This document shows, in pieces, positions 26,511-35,477 of a stretch of DNA of 64,000 bases. How positions within the stretch are numbered: the stretch's first letter is position 1; each line of letters begins with the position of its first letter. The notes beneath the pieces are model-generated. The model made no database searches. It was not told the origin of the DNA and saw nothing but the letters and a program-made list of their open reading frames with translations. The translations under genes were made by a program, and so were the position numbers. The DNA lies in NCBI RefSeq assembly GCF_000158175.1, contig NZ_DS999411.1, forward strand, positions 3,174,079-3,238,078, written 5' to 3'. This DNA comes from Luminiphilus syltensis NOR5-1B. GTDB lineage: Bacteria; Pseudomonadota; Gammaproteobacteria; Pseudomonadales; Halieaceae.

Positions 26511-28295
26511 TTACGCACGCTCTTTCGAGGAACCCGAGTTCGCCGCCATCTGCACGATGCGCTTGTTGCGCGGCGTGTTCGGATTATAGCGATCCCAGAT
26601 AATCTTCATCGCCATCAAAGCCAGGGGTATATGCAGCATAGCTACCGTGACACTGATGAGCGCTTCGCCGGTATCCCAATTCACCGATCCGTCAGCGGAG
26701 ATTTCGCCGGTCGCGATCTGATACGGGATGACATAATAGTGCAGCAACAAAAAGGGCATTGTCACGCCATATGCGATCAGCCCCAGCGGTGCCAGCAGCG
26801 TGGTGCGAAGCTTACCCAGGTCGATATCCGAGGCCGGTGGCCGATGCAGGCGCAATTGATAAACGCGCTCCTCGCGAGTCACTCGAGTAAACGCCGACAC
26901 CACAACAATCACCACCAGACTGGCGACAGTGCCGATCACTGGTGGGTAGTACTCGGGCATGGAGTACCAACCCAGGTAGTCCACGGTGGCCGGGATAACA
27001 TTCATAAAGAACCCCGAGACCATGCCCCAGAGCGCGGCTTGCTTGGTAATACGACGACTCCAGACACTCATCATGCCTACAGGCCCCCAGCTCGAGGCAA
27101 ACACCGTTCCGATAAACAGCATGAACCAGAAAATATTCGGCGGGAAAAAATAGCAGCACACCAGCACCAGTACACTGGTCGCCAAAATGATTTTTCGGGT
27201 AGCGTTGACCGTCAGCGCCAGCGGTCTTGGCCCCATATCATTACCGATACTAAAGCCCACCAGGGATAAAAACGTAGACGCCGAGGACAGCGCTGCAGCG
27301 ACGATACCCGTAAGTAATACTGCGCCCAGCATTTCGGGTACCAGTGACTGCGCCGCCCAGATGATCACGGTTTCCGAGGGCGTAATCGACGGATTAGCCA
27401 GGTTGATAAAGCCACCAATGGCGTAGACCAGCATCTGAAGAACAATGACACAAAAGGTGGCAAAAATAGCTGCGCGCAGGACCACATGTTCATCCCGCGC
27501 CATCAGGTGTCGGCTGGCCTGCCAGGGTCCCACGGCGTAAACAAAGGCCCATGCCGCATCCACCACCACCGCCCAGATCACATAATCGAGCGCGGTCGGC
27601 CAGCTGGTGCCCTCACCAATAATTCCCGTCCAGGAGGCTATGCCTTCTTTACCCTCCACCCGGGTAAGATCACTAACCGCCGCCGATACACCGCCAAAAT
27701 CATCAACAATATAGACAACGAAGACAATGGTGGCCCCCATGAAAAGGAGGAACATGAGGGTATCGGTAATGATCACGCCTCTGGAGCCGGAATACATCGT
27801 AAACACGGTATAGCCCAACCAGGCGACCCCCAGGCTGGCGGCGAAAGAAATACCGGTGATATCGGCAAGCAGCAGTGCTGCCCCCTGGGTCACAATCAGC
27901 AGGTAACCCCCCAACCCCAGAATAATGGTGAACCCGGCGAACTGTTGCAGTGCCCGGCTCTGAAAACGCCGGCCAAAATAATCGGCTACGGTAGGGGCGC
28001 GGCTTCGCCGCAGGTAAACACCAAAGAAAAGCGCACCAATCAGATACCCGGTGACCGCGATACCCGGAAATAATAAATAGGCACCCAACTGCCCGTCGTA
28101 GGTGAACGCGGCCTCGCCCATGAAAATCGCGGTACTCATGACACTCGCGACCAGGGTGCCGAGAATCAACAGGGTTGGTGCGCGCCTGCCTGCTACGAAA
28201 TAGTCATCGAGCTTTTTTACGCCTCGCCCCGCGTAGCTCCCCACAACAAGGTAAACCAGCAGGCTGATACCGATGGTGATGGTCAGCATATTCAC
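26511..28295 (-). CDS. sodium:solute symporter (SSS family)
   Basis: A 594-residue, roughly 13-helix carrier. N-terminal GRGVKKLDDYFVAGRR, ADYFGRRFQS and the Ser/Thr-rich ALSSASTFLSLVGFSIGNDM (sodium site region) are SSS features; a basic C-terminal tail is cytoplasmic. A GTG start at 28295 is well spaced from a seven-G ribosome-site-like run; an ATG two codons in is the alternative. It takes up a small organic solute with sodium at the inner membrane. The substrate is not predictable. It is transcribed toward the globin gene, 268 bases away. Confidence 0.93.
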   Translation of the reverse strand: MNMLTITIGISLLVYLVVGSYAGRGVKKLDDYFVAGRRAPTLLILGTLVASVMSTAIFMGEAAFTYDGQLGAYLLFPGIAVTGYLIGALFFGVYLRRSRAPTVADYFGRRFQSRALQQFAGFTIILGLGGYLLIVTQGAALLLADITGISFAASLGVAWLGYTVFTMYSGSRGVIITDTLMFLLFMGATIVFVVYIVDDFGGVSAAVSDLTRVEGKEGIASWTGIIGEGTSWPTALDYVIWAVVVDAAWAFVYAVGPWQASRHLMARDEHVVLRAAIFATFCVIVLQMLVYAIGGFINLANPSITPSETVIIWAAQSLVPEMLGAVLLTGIVAAALSSASTFLSLVGFSIGNDMGPRPLALTVNATRKIILATSVLVLVCCYFFPPNIFWFMLFIGTVFASSWGPVGMMSVWSRRITKQAALWGMVSGFFMNVIPATVDYLGWYSMPEYYPPVIGTVASLVVIVVVSAFTRVTREERVYQLRLHRPPASDIDLGKLRTTLLAPLGLIAYGVTMPFLLLHYYVIPYQIATGEISADGSVNWDTGEALISVTVAMLHIPLALMAMKIIWDRYNPNTPRNKRIVQMAANSGSSKERA

Positions 28296-28355
28296 TATTC
28301 GCCCCCCCTATCTACGGCAAATCTGACGTGTGAGCCGAAAGAAAAGCCCATCGCA

Positions 28356-29213
28356 TCATTCGTCCTGCTCATCGGCACGCAGGCGCTCCAGCCGCTCTTC
28401 CTCCTCCTCCAGAGCGGCCTTGATCTCAAGCATGACTGCGTCAACATCGGCGTCAGCGGCGTCGGGGACAAATGAGCCGGTCAGCGCATAGTCGGGATGA
28501 AGATCGCCATCTTCAAAAACACTCCACATCTCTTCGGCATCGTATCGACCGCTCAAATCCGGAGCGAATAGTGCGTAGTAGTCGGTCACCGTTTTCACAT
28601 CCCGCTTGAGCATGGCCTGCGCATTGTTATTCGATGCAGCATCCACCGCCTGCGGCAGATCGATAATGACCGGCCCATCCTCATCAACGAGTATATTGAA
28701 TTCGGACAAGTCTCCGTGTATCAAACCCGCGCAGAGCATACGCATCACGTATTGCATCATCATGGCATGGTCTTCACGGGCCTGCTCTGCGGACATGGTC
28801 ACCTCGCTCAGCCTCGGCGCGACGTCACCGGCTTCATCGGTAACCAGCTCCATAATCAATACACCATCGGTACAGCCGAAGGGCTCGGGCACGCGCACAT
28901 CGGCACGAGCCAGTCGATACAATGCATCGACCTCCGCGTTGTGCCAGGTTTCCTCCTGCTGTTGTCGACCAAACCGCGACCCCTTCTCCATCGCTCGGGC
29001 GCGACGACTGTTTCGCACTTTACGACCTTCGGTGTACTGGGCCGCCTTTTTAAAGCTTCGGCTACGGGCCTCTTTGTAGACCTTGGCGCAGCGCAGCACG
29101 CCACCGCAGCGGACTACGAATACATCGGCTTCTTTTCCGCTCATCAGCGGATGGATTACCTCGTCGATCAAGCCGTCCTCAAGCAGCGGTTGTAAACGTT
29201 TGGGAGCCTTCAA
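28356..29213 (-). CDS. RIO-type serine/threonine protein kinase
   Basis: A 285-residue bacterial RIO1-like kinase. Lys44 in CAKVYKEA is the ATP lysine, IHGDLSEFNILVDEDG carries catalytic Asp168 and Asn173, and IIDLPQAVD carries metal-binding Asp185. MSGKEADVFVV is the flexible glycine-loop equivalent of RIO kinases. Gammaproteobacterial members are of unknown target, possibly in ribosome or stress functions. The C-terminal 35 residues are acidic and coiled. It is not part of the egt operon: the DUF427 gene ends 168 bases away. Confidence 0.93.
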   Translation of the reverse strand: MKAPKRLQPLLEDGLIDEVIHPLMSGKEADVFVVRCGGVLRCAKVYKEARSRSFKKAAQYTEGRKVRNSRRARAMEKGSRFGRQQQEETWHNAEVDALYRLARADVRVPEPFGCTDGVLIMELVTDEAGDVAPRLSEVTMSAEQAREDHAMMMQYVMRMLCAGLIHGDLSEFNILVDEDGPVIIDLPQAVDAASNNNAQAMLKRDVKTVTDYYALFAPDLSGRYDAEEMWSVFEDGDLHPDYALTGSFVPDAADADVDAVMLEIKAALEEEEERLERLRADEQDE

Positions 29214-29381
29214 ACTGGGTAAACCTCAATGTCAGATTGATGAATTTTGGAATGACGCGGGTTGCCTTTAGTAATCACAACAGACAAATGCGTCATAACA
29301 CGATGATACGCTGCACGAAAAGCTGATGGCTGCCTGGACACCATTCACGCGAAATTGCCCCGAAACCCCAAACGAATGAAC

Positions 29382-29855
29382 CTACCATCCCCGGGTGCCC
29401 GGCGCACCTTTGAACGGTCCAACGAGATTGCTGGTAATCCAACCGCCGTAAAAGTCACCCGCCTGGGCCGCGACTTGCTCGCCGTCAACGAAACATGTAT
29501 CTACCCGCGACGCGTAAAAACTTAAATACCCCCTTATCGGCGCAAACGACTCCGAGGGATCGTTGTACATCCACGCGGCATTGGCCACAACGCGGCCATC
29601 CGTGTGCAGATCGAAATAGCTCGCCTGCCCTTTCCATTCGCAAAATGAACGGTGGGAGTTCTTCTCCAGTCGCGAAAAATCAATGGACTCTGGAGGAAAG
29701 TAGTAGGTGGGTGGATGCGATGTTTCCAGTGTGCGATACCCCGCCGTCGTCTGTGCCAATACCTCGCCGTCCTGCTTAATCATAAGCGTGCCGTCAAAAG
29801 GCTCACAAATCGCCGGTCGAGGGAAATCCCATACATTTTCTGTGCGCATTACCAT
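29382..29855 (-). CDS. DUF427 family protein, last gene of the egt operon
   Basis: The start is placed at the ATG at 29855, eight bases after an AGGA site; a longer frame overlaps the egtD region without support. The 158-residue product has TENVWDFPRPAICEPF, the KQDGEVLAQTTAGYRTLETSHPPTYYFP segment and FCEWKGQASYFDL, the signature of DUF427 proteins. The family forms small beta-sheet domains of unknown function. It follows egtD by 155 bases on the same strand. Association with ergothioneine genes suggests a role in thiol or thione handling, but this is inference. Confidence 0.85.
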   Translation of the reverse strand: MVMRTENVWDFPRPAICEPFDGTLMIKQDGEVLAQTTAGYRTLETSHPPTYYFPPESIDFSRLEKNSHRSFCEWKGQASYFDLHTDGRVVANAAWMYNDPSESFAPIRGYLSFYASRVDTCFVDGEQVAAQAGDFYGGWITSNLVGPFKGAPGTRGW

Positions 29856-30010
29856 TCTGAAATTCCTCAAAAAAACGGTTCGCTGATGCCAGTGATCGGT
29901 ATTCGAAAGCTCGGGTGAGCGCGAATCAAGGGACTTGCCGCCGCAGACAAGATTCACTATCTGGTTCTGCGGACGCCGATCGACAGGTGCGAATAGATAA
30001 CTGCACACCG

Positions 30011-30979
30011 TTATTGATGCAGTGGCTCCAAATAATGAAGAGCAAAAAGTCCGTCATGATCGAGCCACGTCTCCCGGCGTTGCAGTCCCGCGCGCGCCGC
30101 AAGATCAGAGAAATCCTCAACGGAATACTTGTAAGAGCTCTCGGTATGAATGCTTTCACCGGCCTCAAAGTGGAACGGCAGACCGTCAATACAGACCGAC
30201 TGCGTTTGCTCACTGACCAAATGCATTTCAATCCGACGCAGGCGTTCATTGTAAAAAGCCCGGTGAGCGAAACGGTCCGGATCAAAGTCCGAACCCACCA
30301 GATCATTGACGCGTCTGAGAATATTGAGATTGAACTCAGCGGTCACGCCCTGAGCATCGTTGTACGCTGATTCCAGGCGCCCGGTCGACTTATGCAGATC
30401 CACGCCGATTAGTGCACCGCCGTCAGCACCGACAAGATCTCTTGCCTCCGAAAGAAACTCAATCGCATGGTCCGGATCCAGGTTGCCAATCGTCGAGCCT
30501 GGATAAAAAAGCACACGACGACCAACCGGAAGGTGATCTTCAAACGAGCGGAAATCGCGAAAATCAGCGCATAGTGCGGTGACCTCAAGCCAGGGAAAGT
30601 CCTCACCCACACCCCTGGCGGCGGCAAATAAAAAATCCGCCGATATATCCAGGGGGACAAAAGCCGAAGGACGCAGTGCATCCAAAAGCAACCGCGCCTT
30701 CGCACAATTTCCCGCGCCCGGCTCAATGAACACGCTGCCGAGGCCGCAGCGCTGGGCGATAGCCTCGCGCTGGGAGGTAAGAATACTGACCTCGGCTCTG
30801 GTGGGATAATACTCGGGTAACCGGGTAATCCTCTCGAAAATGGCCGACCCTTCAGCATCATAAAACCACTTGGGATCCAGGGTTTTTTGCTCACGTTGGA
30901 GACCCGCCACGATTTCACTGCGGCAGTCACCGAACGCCGGGTGAGCATCGAAAAAATGGACGTTGGCAGCTTGGGGCAT
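30011..30979 (-). CDS. egtD: L-histidine N-alpha-methyltransferase EgtD
   Basis: The start is the ATG at 30979 (27 bases after egtB), giving 322 residues, the usual EgtD length. It has DPKWFYDAEGSAIFE with the histidine-site Tyr40, LPEYYPTRAE, SAM motif FIEPGAGNCAKARLLLDAL, FYPGSTIGN, and the late THxESSYKYS-type segment (IHTESSYKYS), whose Glu and Ser bind the histidine amino group in characterised EgtD. It trimethylates histidine to hercynine, the first step of ergothioneine synthesis. Strong call. Confidence 0.96.
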   Translation of the reverse strand: MPQAANVHFFDAHPAFGDCRSEIVAGLQREQKTLDPKWFYDAEGSAIFERITRLPEYYPTRAEVSILTSQREAIAQRCGLGSVFIEPGAGNCAKARLLLDALRPSAFVPLDISADFLFAAARGVGEDFPWLEVTALCADFRDFRSFEDHLPVGRRVLFYPGSTIGNLDPDHAIEFLSEARDLVGADGGALIGVDLHKSTGRLESAYNDAQGVTAEFNLNILRRVNDLVGSDFDPDRFAHRAFYNERLRRIEMHLVSEQTQSVCIDGLPFHFEAGESIHTESSYKYSVEDFSDLAARAGLQRRETWLDHDGLFALHYLEPLHQ

Positions 30980-31005
30980 GGGTTGTCGACTATTCACAGG
31001 GCCTC

Positions 31006-32262
31006 TTAGGCAATATCTCTGGCTAAACGCAGTCCAGAAAACTGCCATCGGTCGTTGGGATAAAAGAAATTTCGGTAACTGGGGCGCAGATGATCCGGGC
31101 TGGTGACGCAGGACCCGCCCCTCAGCACCCATTGGTTACTCATGAACTTCCCGTTGTACTCGCCGATCGCACCCTCTGCAGCACTGAAGCCCGGATAGGG
31201 GACATAGGCACTGCGGGTCCACTGCCAGCAGGCATCGAATAACTGCTGTAAGTCTGCGACATCGGGGGCTGCGCTACCGGGATGCAGTAATGGCGCATTT
31301 TTTTCAGGAAGCAGAGTGCCACTCGCCGCCGACTCCCATTCCTGCTCGGTAGGCAGCCTGGCACCCGCCCATCGGGCGTAGGCCTCCGCTTCGTAGCCGC
31401 TCACATGGGTCACCGGCTGGTGGGCGGATCGCGGCTTCAGACCATGAAGCGTGTATTCGTGGTCGCCACGCCAGTACAACGGTGCAGACCAGCGCTCCTG
31501 CTGCAGTGTATTCCAGCCATCCGCCAGCCATAACTCGGGGCGCTGGTAACCACCGTCATCAATAAACTGCTGGAATTCACCGTTGGTAACGAGTCGACTG
31601 GCCAACTCAAAGGGCTGCAGATAAACCGGGTGTCGAGGCTGCTCGTTATCAAAACAGAAGTCGGGACCCTCGTGACCGATTGAGGAAAGCCCACCCGGAA
31701 ATGAAAGCCAGCGCAGCGGTGATTCGATGTCCGACGTGTCGGCATCAGTCTCGGATGGAGAAAAAACGGGGTGTAACGGATTGATCGATAAGGAGTATTT
31801 GATATCCGTAAAAAACAGCTCCTGATGCTGGCATTCGTGTTCGATGCCGAGGCGCATACGGTCCGTGATGACTTCGCGCTGCGGATGGCCGTCGTCACTC
31901 ATTAACCGCTCAATGGCAGCATCGACATGGGAACGGTAAGCGACAACCTCCTCAAGTGCGGGTCGAGAGAGAAGACCTCGCTTCGGGCGGGGAAACTGCT
32001 CACCGATTCCGTTGTAGTAGGAATTGAACAACATTTCATACAACGGATCTTTGCGCTCGTAGCCCTCTAGAAATGGCACCAGGAGAAAGGTCTCAAAAAA
32101 CCAGGTCGTGTGGGCCAGATGCCACTTGGGTGGGCTGGTAAAGGGCTCTGCCTGTAGCCCATAGTCCTCGGTAGATAACGGACGACAATGGGAGAGCGAA
32201 TCCTCCCGGACCGCCTTAAAACGCGCGATAAGGTCTGAGACCGCTGACAACCTCTGATTCAT
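31006..32262 (-). CDS. egtB: ergothioneine synthase EgtB (iron-dependent sulfoxide synthase)
   Basis: A 418-residue EgtB. The N-terminal DinB-like helical domain carries the three iron ligands: His51 in WHLAHTTWFFE, and His142 and His146 in GIEHECQHQELF. The C-terminal half is the formylglycine-generating-enzyme-like domain (LVTNGEFQQFIDDGGYQRPELW, PVTHVSGYEAEAYARWAGARLPTEQEWE, and WVLRGGSCVTSP near the end). It joins hercynine to a cysteine or gamma-glutamylcysteine sulfur donor with O2. The ATG overlaps the PhzF-like stop as TAATG, so the two are translationally coupled. No EgtC amidohydrolase is in the operon. Confidence 0.96.
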   Translation of the reverse strand: MNQRLSAVSDLIARFKAVREDSLSHCRPLSTEDYGLQAEPFTSPPKWHLAHTTWFFETFLLVPFLEGYERKDPLYEMLFNSYYNGIGEQFPRPKRGLLSRPALEEVVAYRSHVDAAIERLMSDDGHPQREVITDRMRLGIEHECQHQELFFTDIKYSLSINPLHPVFSPSETDADTSDIESPLRWLSFPGGLSSIGHEGPDFCFDNEQPRHPVYLQPFELASRLVTNGEFQQFIDDGGYQRPELWLADGWNTLQQERWSAPLYWRGDHEYTLHGLKPRSAHQPVTHVSGYEAEAYARWAGARLPTEQEWESAASGTLLPEKNAPLLHPGSAAPDVADLQQLFDACWQWTRSAYVPYPGFSAAEGAIGEYNGKFMSNQWVLRGGSCVTSPDHLRPSYRNFFYPNDRWQFSGLRLARDIA

Positions 32263-33089
32263 TACCTGCTATCCGTCTCTTGCACGTGGCCTCCCACCCA
32301 GACCGTATCACCGTCGACTTCCGCATACAGTACGCCACCCTCTGGTGAACACTGCAGCGCTGTCAGCGTAGCTACAGGGTAGCGTTCGCAGACGGCCGCT
32401 GCCAGTAATCGCATCGCCGATCCAGTGGCGATATCTTCCGGGGAACCGTACTGGGGTGCAAAATAACGAAATCGGTAATCGGGCCCATCTGGGCCGTCCG
32501 GGAGGTCACGAGCAAATACCAGGAGCGCACGATCGGTAAGCGCTGTCAGCGCGGCACCGGGTGGGGCCATGGCAATCAGCTCGCCGATCTCACCCACCTC
32601 AACCAGAAGGTAGCCCGAGGCTGCGCCCACCTGAGCGCTATACAACGGTTTACCCGGTACTATTTGCTGGAGATCATCCGAAAGCTCGGCCGGGATGATT
32701 TCGGGGCGTGAAAAACCGAGCCAGTATCGGGTGCCATCCGCACGAAAAGGAATCTCCACAGAGCCCATCAACAAATGGCCAGAACCTTTCCACCGGGAAC
32801 CCCAGAAGGCAGCGCTGCAGAGCAAACCGTGGCCACAGCACTCAATCGCCACACCTGTCGATGAGTAACATCGCACCTCAGCGAGGTTGTCAGACAGTAA
32901 ACGGCTGATGCAACGGGTAGTACTCCCCGGCGCCATTCGCACCGGTGCCCGGGCATCGGTGACGGCCAGCACGCACGGGTTACCCTGCGCTAGAAGAGCT
33001 CCGACACCGGTAAATGCCAGATAGCGGCGAAAGCCGGCGGGGATATCCGCCTCTGTCGCCGCATCTGATGGCGTTAATTCATCAGACAT
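32262..33089 (-). CDS. PhzF-family isomerase/epimerase-like protein inside the egt operon
   Basis: A 275-residue two-lobe protein of the PhzF/diaminopimelate-epimerase fold: GNPCVLAV near the N-terminus, ECCGHGLLCSAAFWG (the GHxxL motif), and YFAPQYGSPEDIATGSAMRLL, the second-lobe signature where PhzF-like proteins carry their phosphate/anion loop. The first lobe is unusual in having ECCGHG where many have the ATLCGHAT style. Family members isomerise or epimerise small acids. It ends in a TAATG overlap with egtB and follows the binding-protein/permease gene by 27 bases. I do not recognise a known egt gene here. Confidence 0.8.
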   Translation of the reverse strand: MSDELTPSDAATEADIPAGFRRYLAFTGVGALLAQGNPCVLAVTDARAPVRMAPGSTTRCISRLLSDNLAEVRCYSSTGVAIECCGHGLLCSAAFWGSRWKGSGHLLMGSVEIPFRADGTRYWLGFSRPEIIPAELSDDLQQIVPGKPLYSAQVGAASGYLLVEVGEIGELIAMAPPGAALTALTDRALLVFARDLPDGPDGPDYRFRYFAPQYGSPEDIATGSAMRLLAAAVCERYPVATLTALQCSPEGGVLYAEVDGDTVWVGGHVQETDSR

Positions 33090-33116
33090 GGCACGCGTAC
33101 ATTTGAATCAAAGTCA

Positions 33117-34601
33117 TTAGTCGCGCAAACCGGGCTGCAGATGCGCCGGAATCAGACGGCGTTCAATACTCTCAAAAAGAAGCTCGGCCGCCATCGCGAG
33201 ACACGCCGCCGGTATCGCACCCTCGAGAATCAACGTCGTATTATTCAGGTTTAACCCGGCGATTATCGGCTCTCCCAAGCCTCCGGCACCGACAAACGCA
33301 GCGAGCGTTGCGGTACCAATACTCACCACCACCGCGGTCTTCATCCCCGCCAGAATCATCGGCATGGCCAGTGGGACCTCAATCAGCCGCAGGCGCTGCC
33401 GATGGGTAAGCCCCATACCATCGGCCACCTCAATCAACAGCGGATCGACACTGAACAAGCCGGCGAGCGTATTGCGGATCAATGGCAGCAGGGAATATAG
33501 GAACAAGGCAATAATCGCCGGGATCTGACCAAGACCGACCAGGGGTATCAGTAAGGCGAGCAGCGCGAGGGAGGGGATCGTCTGGATAAGACCCGCCAGA
33601 TAAATCAGACCCCGGGAGATACGCTCAAAACGGGCCAGAACCAGCGCCAATGGTATAGCCACAACACACGCCAACACAAAGGCGATCAGTGTCAGCTTCA
33701 GATGCGTCATCGTGGTGCCCAGAACGCGTGCAAGACGGCTCTCGGCTGCGCCCTCCTCCATTGCTACCAGACCCAATTCAGCCAGTGCCGATTGCGCCAC
33801 CGCCGCCGGCGTCTCGCCGAGAATGGAAACGCGATGATTCAACGACCGCATCCGCTGTGCATCCAGCACTCCGGACAGCTCCTGAAGATGCCTGACTGCA
33901 CTTTCGGAAAGGTCTTCTCTGACCAGTAAAACAGCCGCGTACTCGGGGAAGAATCCGCGGTCATCTTCCAGGACCACAAGGCCGCGTTCCACCAACTCAC
34001 CGTCGGTGGTATAGGCCTCGGTCAAATCCGCACTGCCGCTGGCGAGCGCATCGTAGGCAAGGGCATGCTCAATCCCGGCGGCCTGTTGTTGCAGCCCATA
34101 ATAACGGCGTAATGACGACCAACCATCGTTTCTGCGCAGGAACTCATGGGAGAACACACCGCGTAAATCCGGGTGCCGCGCCAGATCACTAATCGTTGAA
34201 ATACTCAGTTCCTGCGCGAGTGTTTCCGGAATCGCGAGGGCGTAGCTATTACTGAAGCCCAGGTTGACGGCAATACGCAGTCCGCGGGCATTAAGCGCCT
34301 CGATCAGCGCCGCGCCAGTGAGCTCGGGCTGGCCAAGTACCGCCTGAGCCAGCGTACCGGTGTAATCGGGATAGACATCGATTTCTCCGGTACCCAACGC
34401 GGTAAAGGTCACCAGCGTCCCGCCCAACCCCTGCTGATGTTCGGCTTCTACGCCGCGCGCTGACAGCAGCTGTGTGACCATCTCACCCAACAGGTAACTT
34501 TCGACGAAGGTTTTCGATGCCACGCGGATACCGTCGGCGAACGCCACTGATGTCTGGGCAATCGCCAGGACCAGCACGCAAACCCTGAATATCGCCTGCA
34601 T
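33117..34601 (-). CDS. fused substrate-binding protein/permease of an EgtU/OpuF-like ABC transporter
   Basis: The ATG at 34601 overlaps the ATPase stop (TGATG); 494 residues. Residues 1-22 are a signal segment, 23-280 an OpuAC/glycine-betaine-type binding domain (RVASKTFVESYLLGEM, EIDVYPDYTGTL, TEAYTTDGELV), and 295-490 an inner-membrane permease with about five to six helices and the EAA-loop region VADGMGLTHRQRLRLIEVPLA. Betaine-type binding domains recognise quaternary trimethylammonium groups; ergothioneine and hercynine are such compounds. Characterised EgtU has the permease first and the binding domain second; here the order is reversed. It sits directly upstream of egtB and egtD. An osmolyte transporter is the alternative. 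Confidence 0.9.
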   Translation of the reverse strand: MQAIFRVCVLVLAIAQTSVAFADGIRVASKTFVESYLLGEMVTQLLSARGVEAEHQQGLGGTLVTFTALGTGEIDVYPDYTGTLAQAVLGQPELTGAALIEALNARGLRIAVNLGFSNSYALAIPETLAQELSISTISDLARHPDLRGVFSHEFLRRNDGWSSLRRYYGLQQQAAGIEHALAYDALASGSADLTEAYTTDGELVERGLVVLEDDRGFFPEYAAVLLVREDLSESAVRHLQELSGVLDAQRMRSLNHRVSILGETPAAVAQSALAELGLVAMEEGAAESRLARVLGTTMTHLKLTLIAFVLACVVAIPLALVLARFERISRGLIYLAGLIQTIPSLALLALLIPLVGLGQIPAIIALFLYSLLPLIRNTLAGLFSVDPLLIEVADGMGLTHRQRLRLIEVPLAMPMILAGMKTAVVVSIGTATLAAFVGAGGLGEPIIAGLNLNNTTLILEGAIPAACLAMAAELLFESIERRLIPAHLQPGLRD

Positions 34602-35341
34602 CACGATGACGCTCCCGACAGTAGATCAGCAAGAAACTGATCAGGGTCATCCTGCATAGCGTCTGTTGAGAACTCATCGCGTGAGAGCGCGAGAAGTATT
34701 TTACCCGACGACATGACCAGCAAATAATCCGCCAGACGCAGTGCTTCGCGCATGTCGTGGGTCACCAGGATCACCGTCGTGGGCTCGGCGGCGTGCAGCG
34801 CCAGTAATTGCTGATGGATATCCCTTCGCGTGATGGGGTCTATTGCGGCGAAGGGCTCATCGAGCAATAAGGCGGCGGGCTCAAGCATCATCGCGCGACA
34901 CAATCCGACGCGCTGCTGCTGTCCGCCGCTCAACTGACTGGGAAAGCGCTCCAGTAAGTCATCGGTCACGTGACACAACCGCATTAGTTTTTTCAGGCGC
35001 AGCTCGAGCCTTGCTACAGGCCAGCCGGCGACTCGGGCGAGTAGCACCATATTCTCTTTCGCCGTCAGGTGCGGGAATAAGCCATTACCCTGTACCGCGT
35101 ATCCGATTCGTCGCCGCAAGGTCACCAGTTGTGTGTAATCGACTGTGTCGCCAAAGCAGCGCACCTCACCCGAGTCAGGCTTTTCCAGTCCGTTGCATAA
35201 TCTCAGCAGCGTTGATTTTCCGCAGCCGCTGGGTCCGACGATCGCGCTAATCCCATTGCGTGGGAATTCCACAGAAATGCCGTCGAGCACCCTCTGGCCA
35301 CCAAATGATTTGACGACAGTATCGAGACCAATATCAGTCAT
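34601..35341 (-). CDS. ABC transporter ATP-binding protein (EgtV/OpuA-like)
   Basis: The likely start is the ATG at 35341; a TTG four codons earlier is possible. The 246-residue ATPase has Walker A GPSGCGKST, signature LSGGQQQRVGL and Walker B LLLDEPFAAID, with the H-loop in LVTHDM. It belongs to the osmoprotectant/quaternary-amine importer group, and has no C-terminal CBS domains, so it lacks the ionic-strength sensor of classical OpuA/ProV. It is coupled by a TGATG overlap to the binding-protein/permease gene and heads the six-gene leftward operon that includes egtB and egtD. Confidence 0.92.
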   Translation of the reverse strand: MTDIGLDTVVKSFGGQRVLDGISVEFPRNGISAIVGPSGCGKSTLLRLCNGLEKPDSGEVRCFGDTVDYTQLVTLRRRIGYAVQGNGLFPHLTAKENMVLLARVAGWPVARLELRLKKLMRLCHVTDDLLERFPSQLSGGQQQRVGLCRAMMLEPAALLLDEPFAAIDPITRRDIHQQLLALHAAEPTTVILVTHDMREALRLADYLLVMSSGKILLALSRDEFSTDAMQDDPDQFLADLLSGASS

Positions 35342-35477
35342 AGCGGCATTCAAGCACGTTGGAACCGTGCTGTCAGTTAACGCCCCCCCACAAAGACATT
35401 AAGACTGATCAGTGATACTGAAGTTGCCTAAGGCGAAGACTTCCTGCATCGTTGACAGGAACCGTTAGGAGTGACGA
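35342..35477. promoter_or_regulatory. divergent control region between the egt operon and the hydroxyacid dehydrogenase
   Basis: This 136-base gap must hold the promoters of the leftward egt operon and the rightward dehydrogenase gene. An AGGAG ribosome site lies at about 35466-35470 before the rightward ATG. I could not pick reliable -35/-10 pairs or a regulator site. Confidence 0.4.

Noticed and set aside
26460..28073. Plus-strand frames rich in His, Arg and Gln opposite the symporter
   Set aside because: Low-complexity antisense of membrane-protein codons, not genes.
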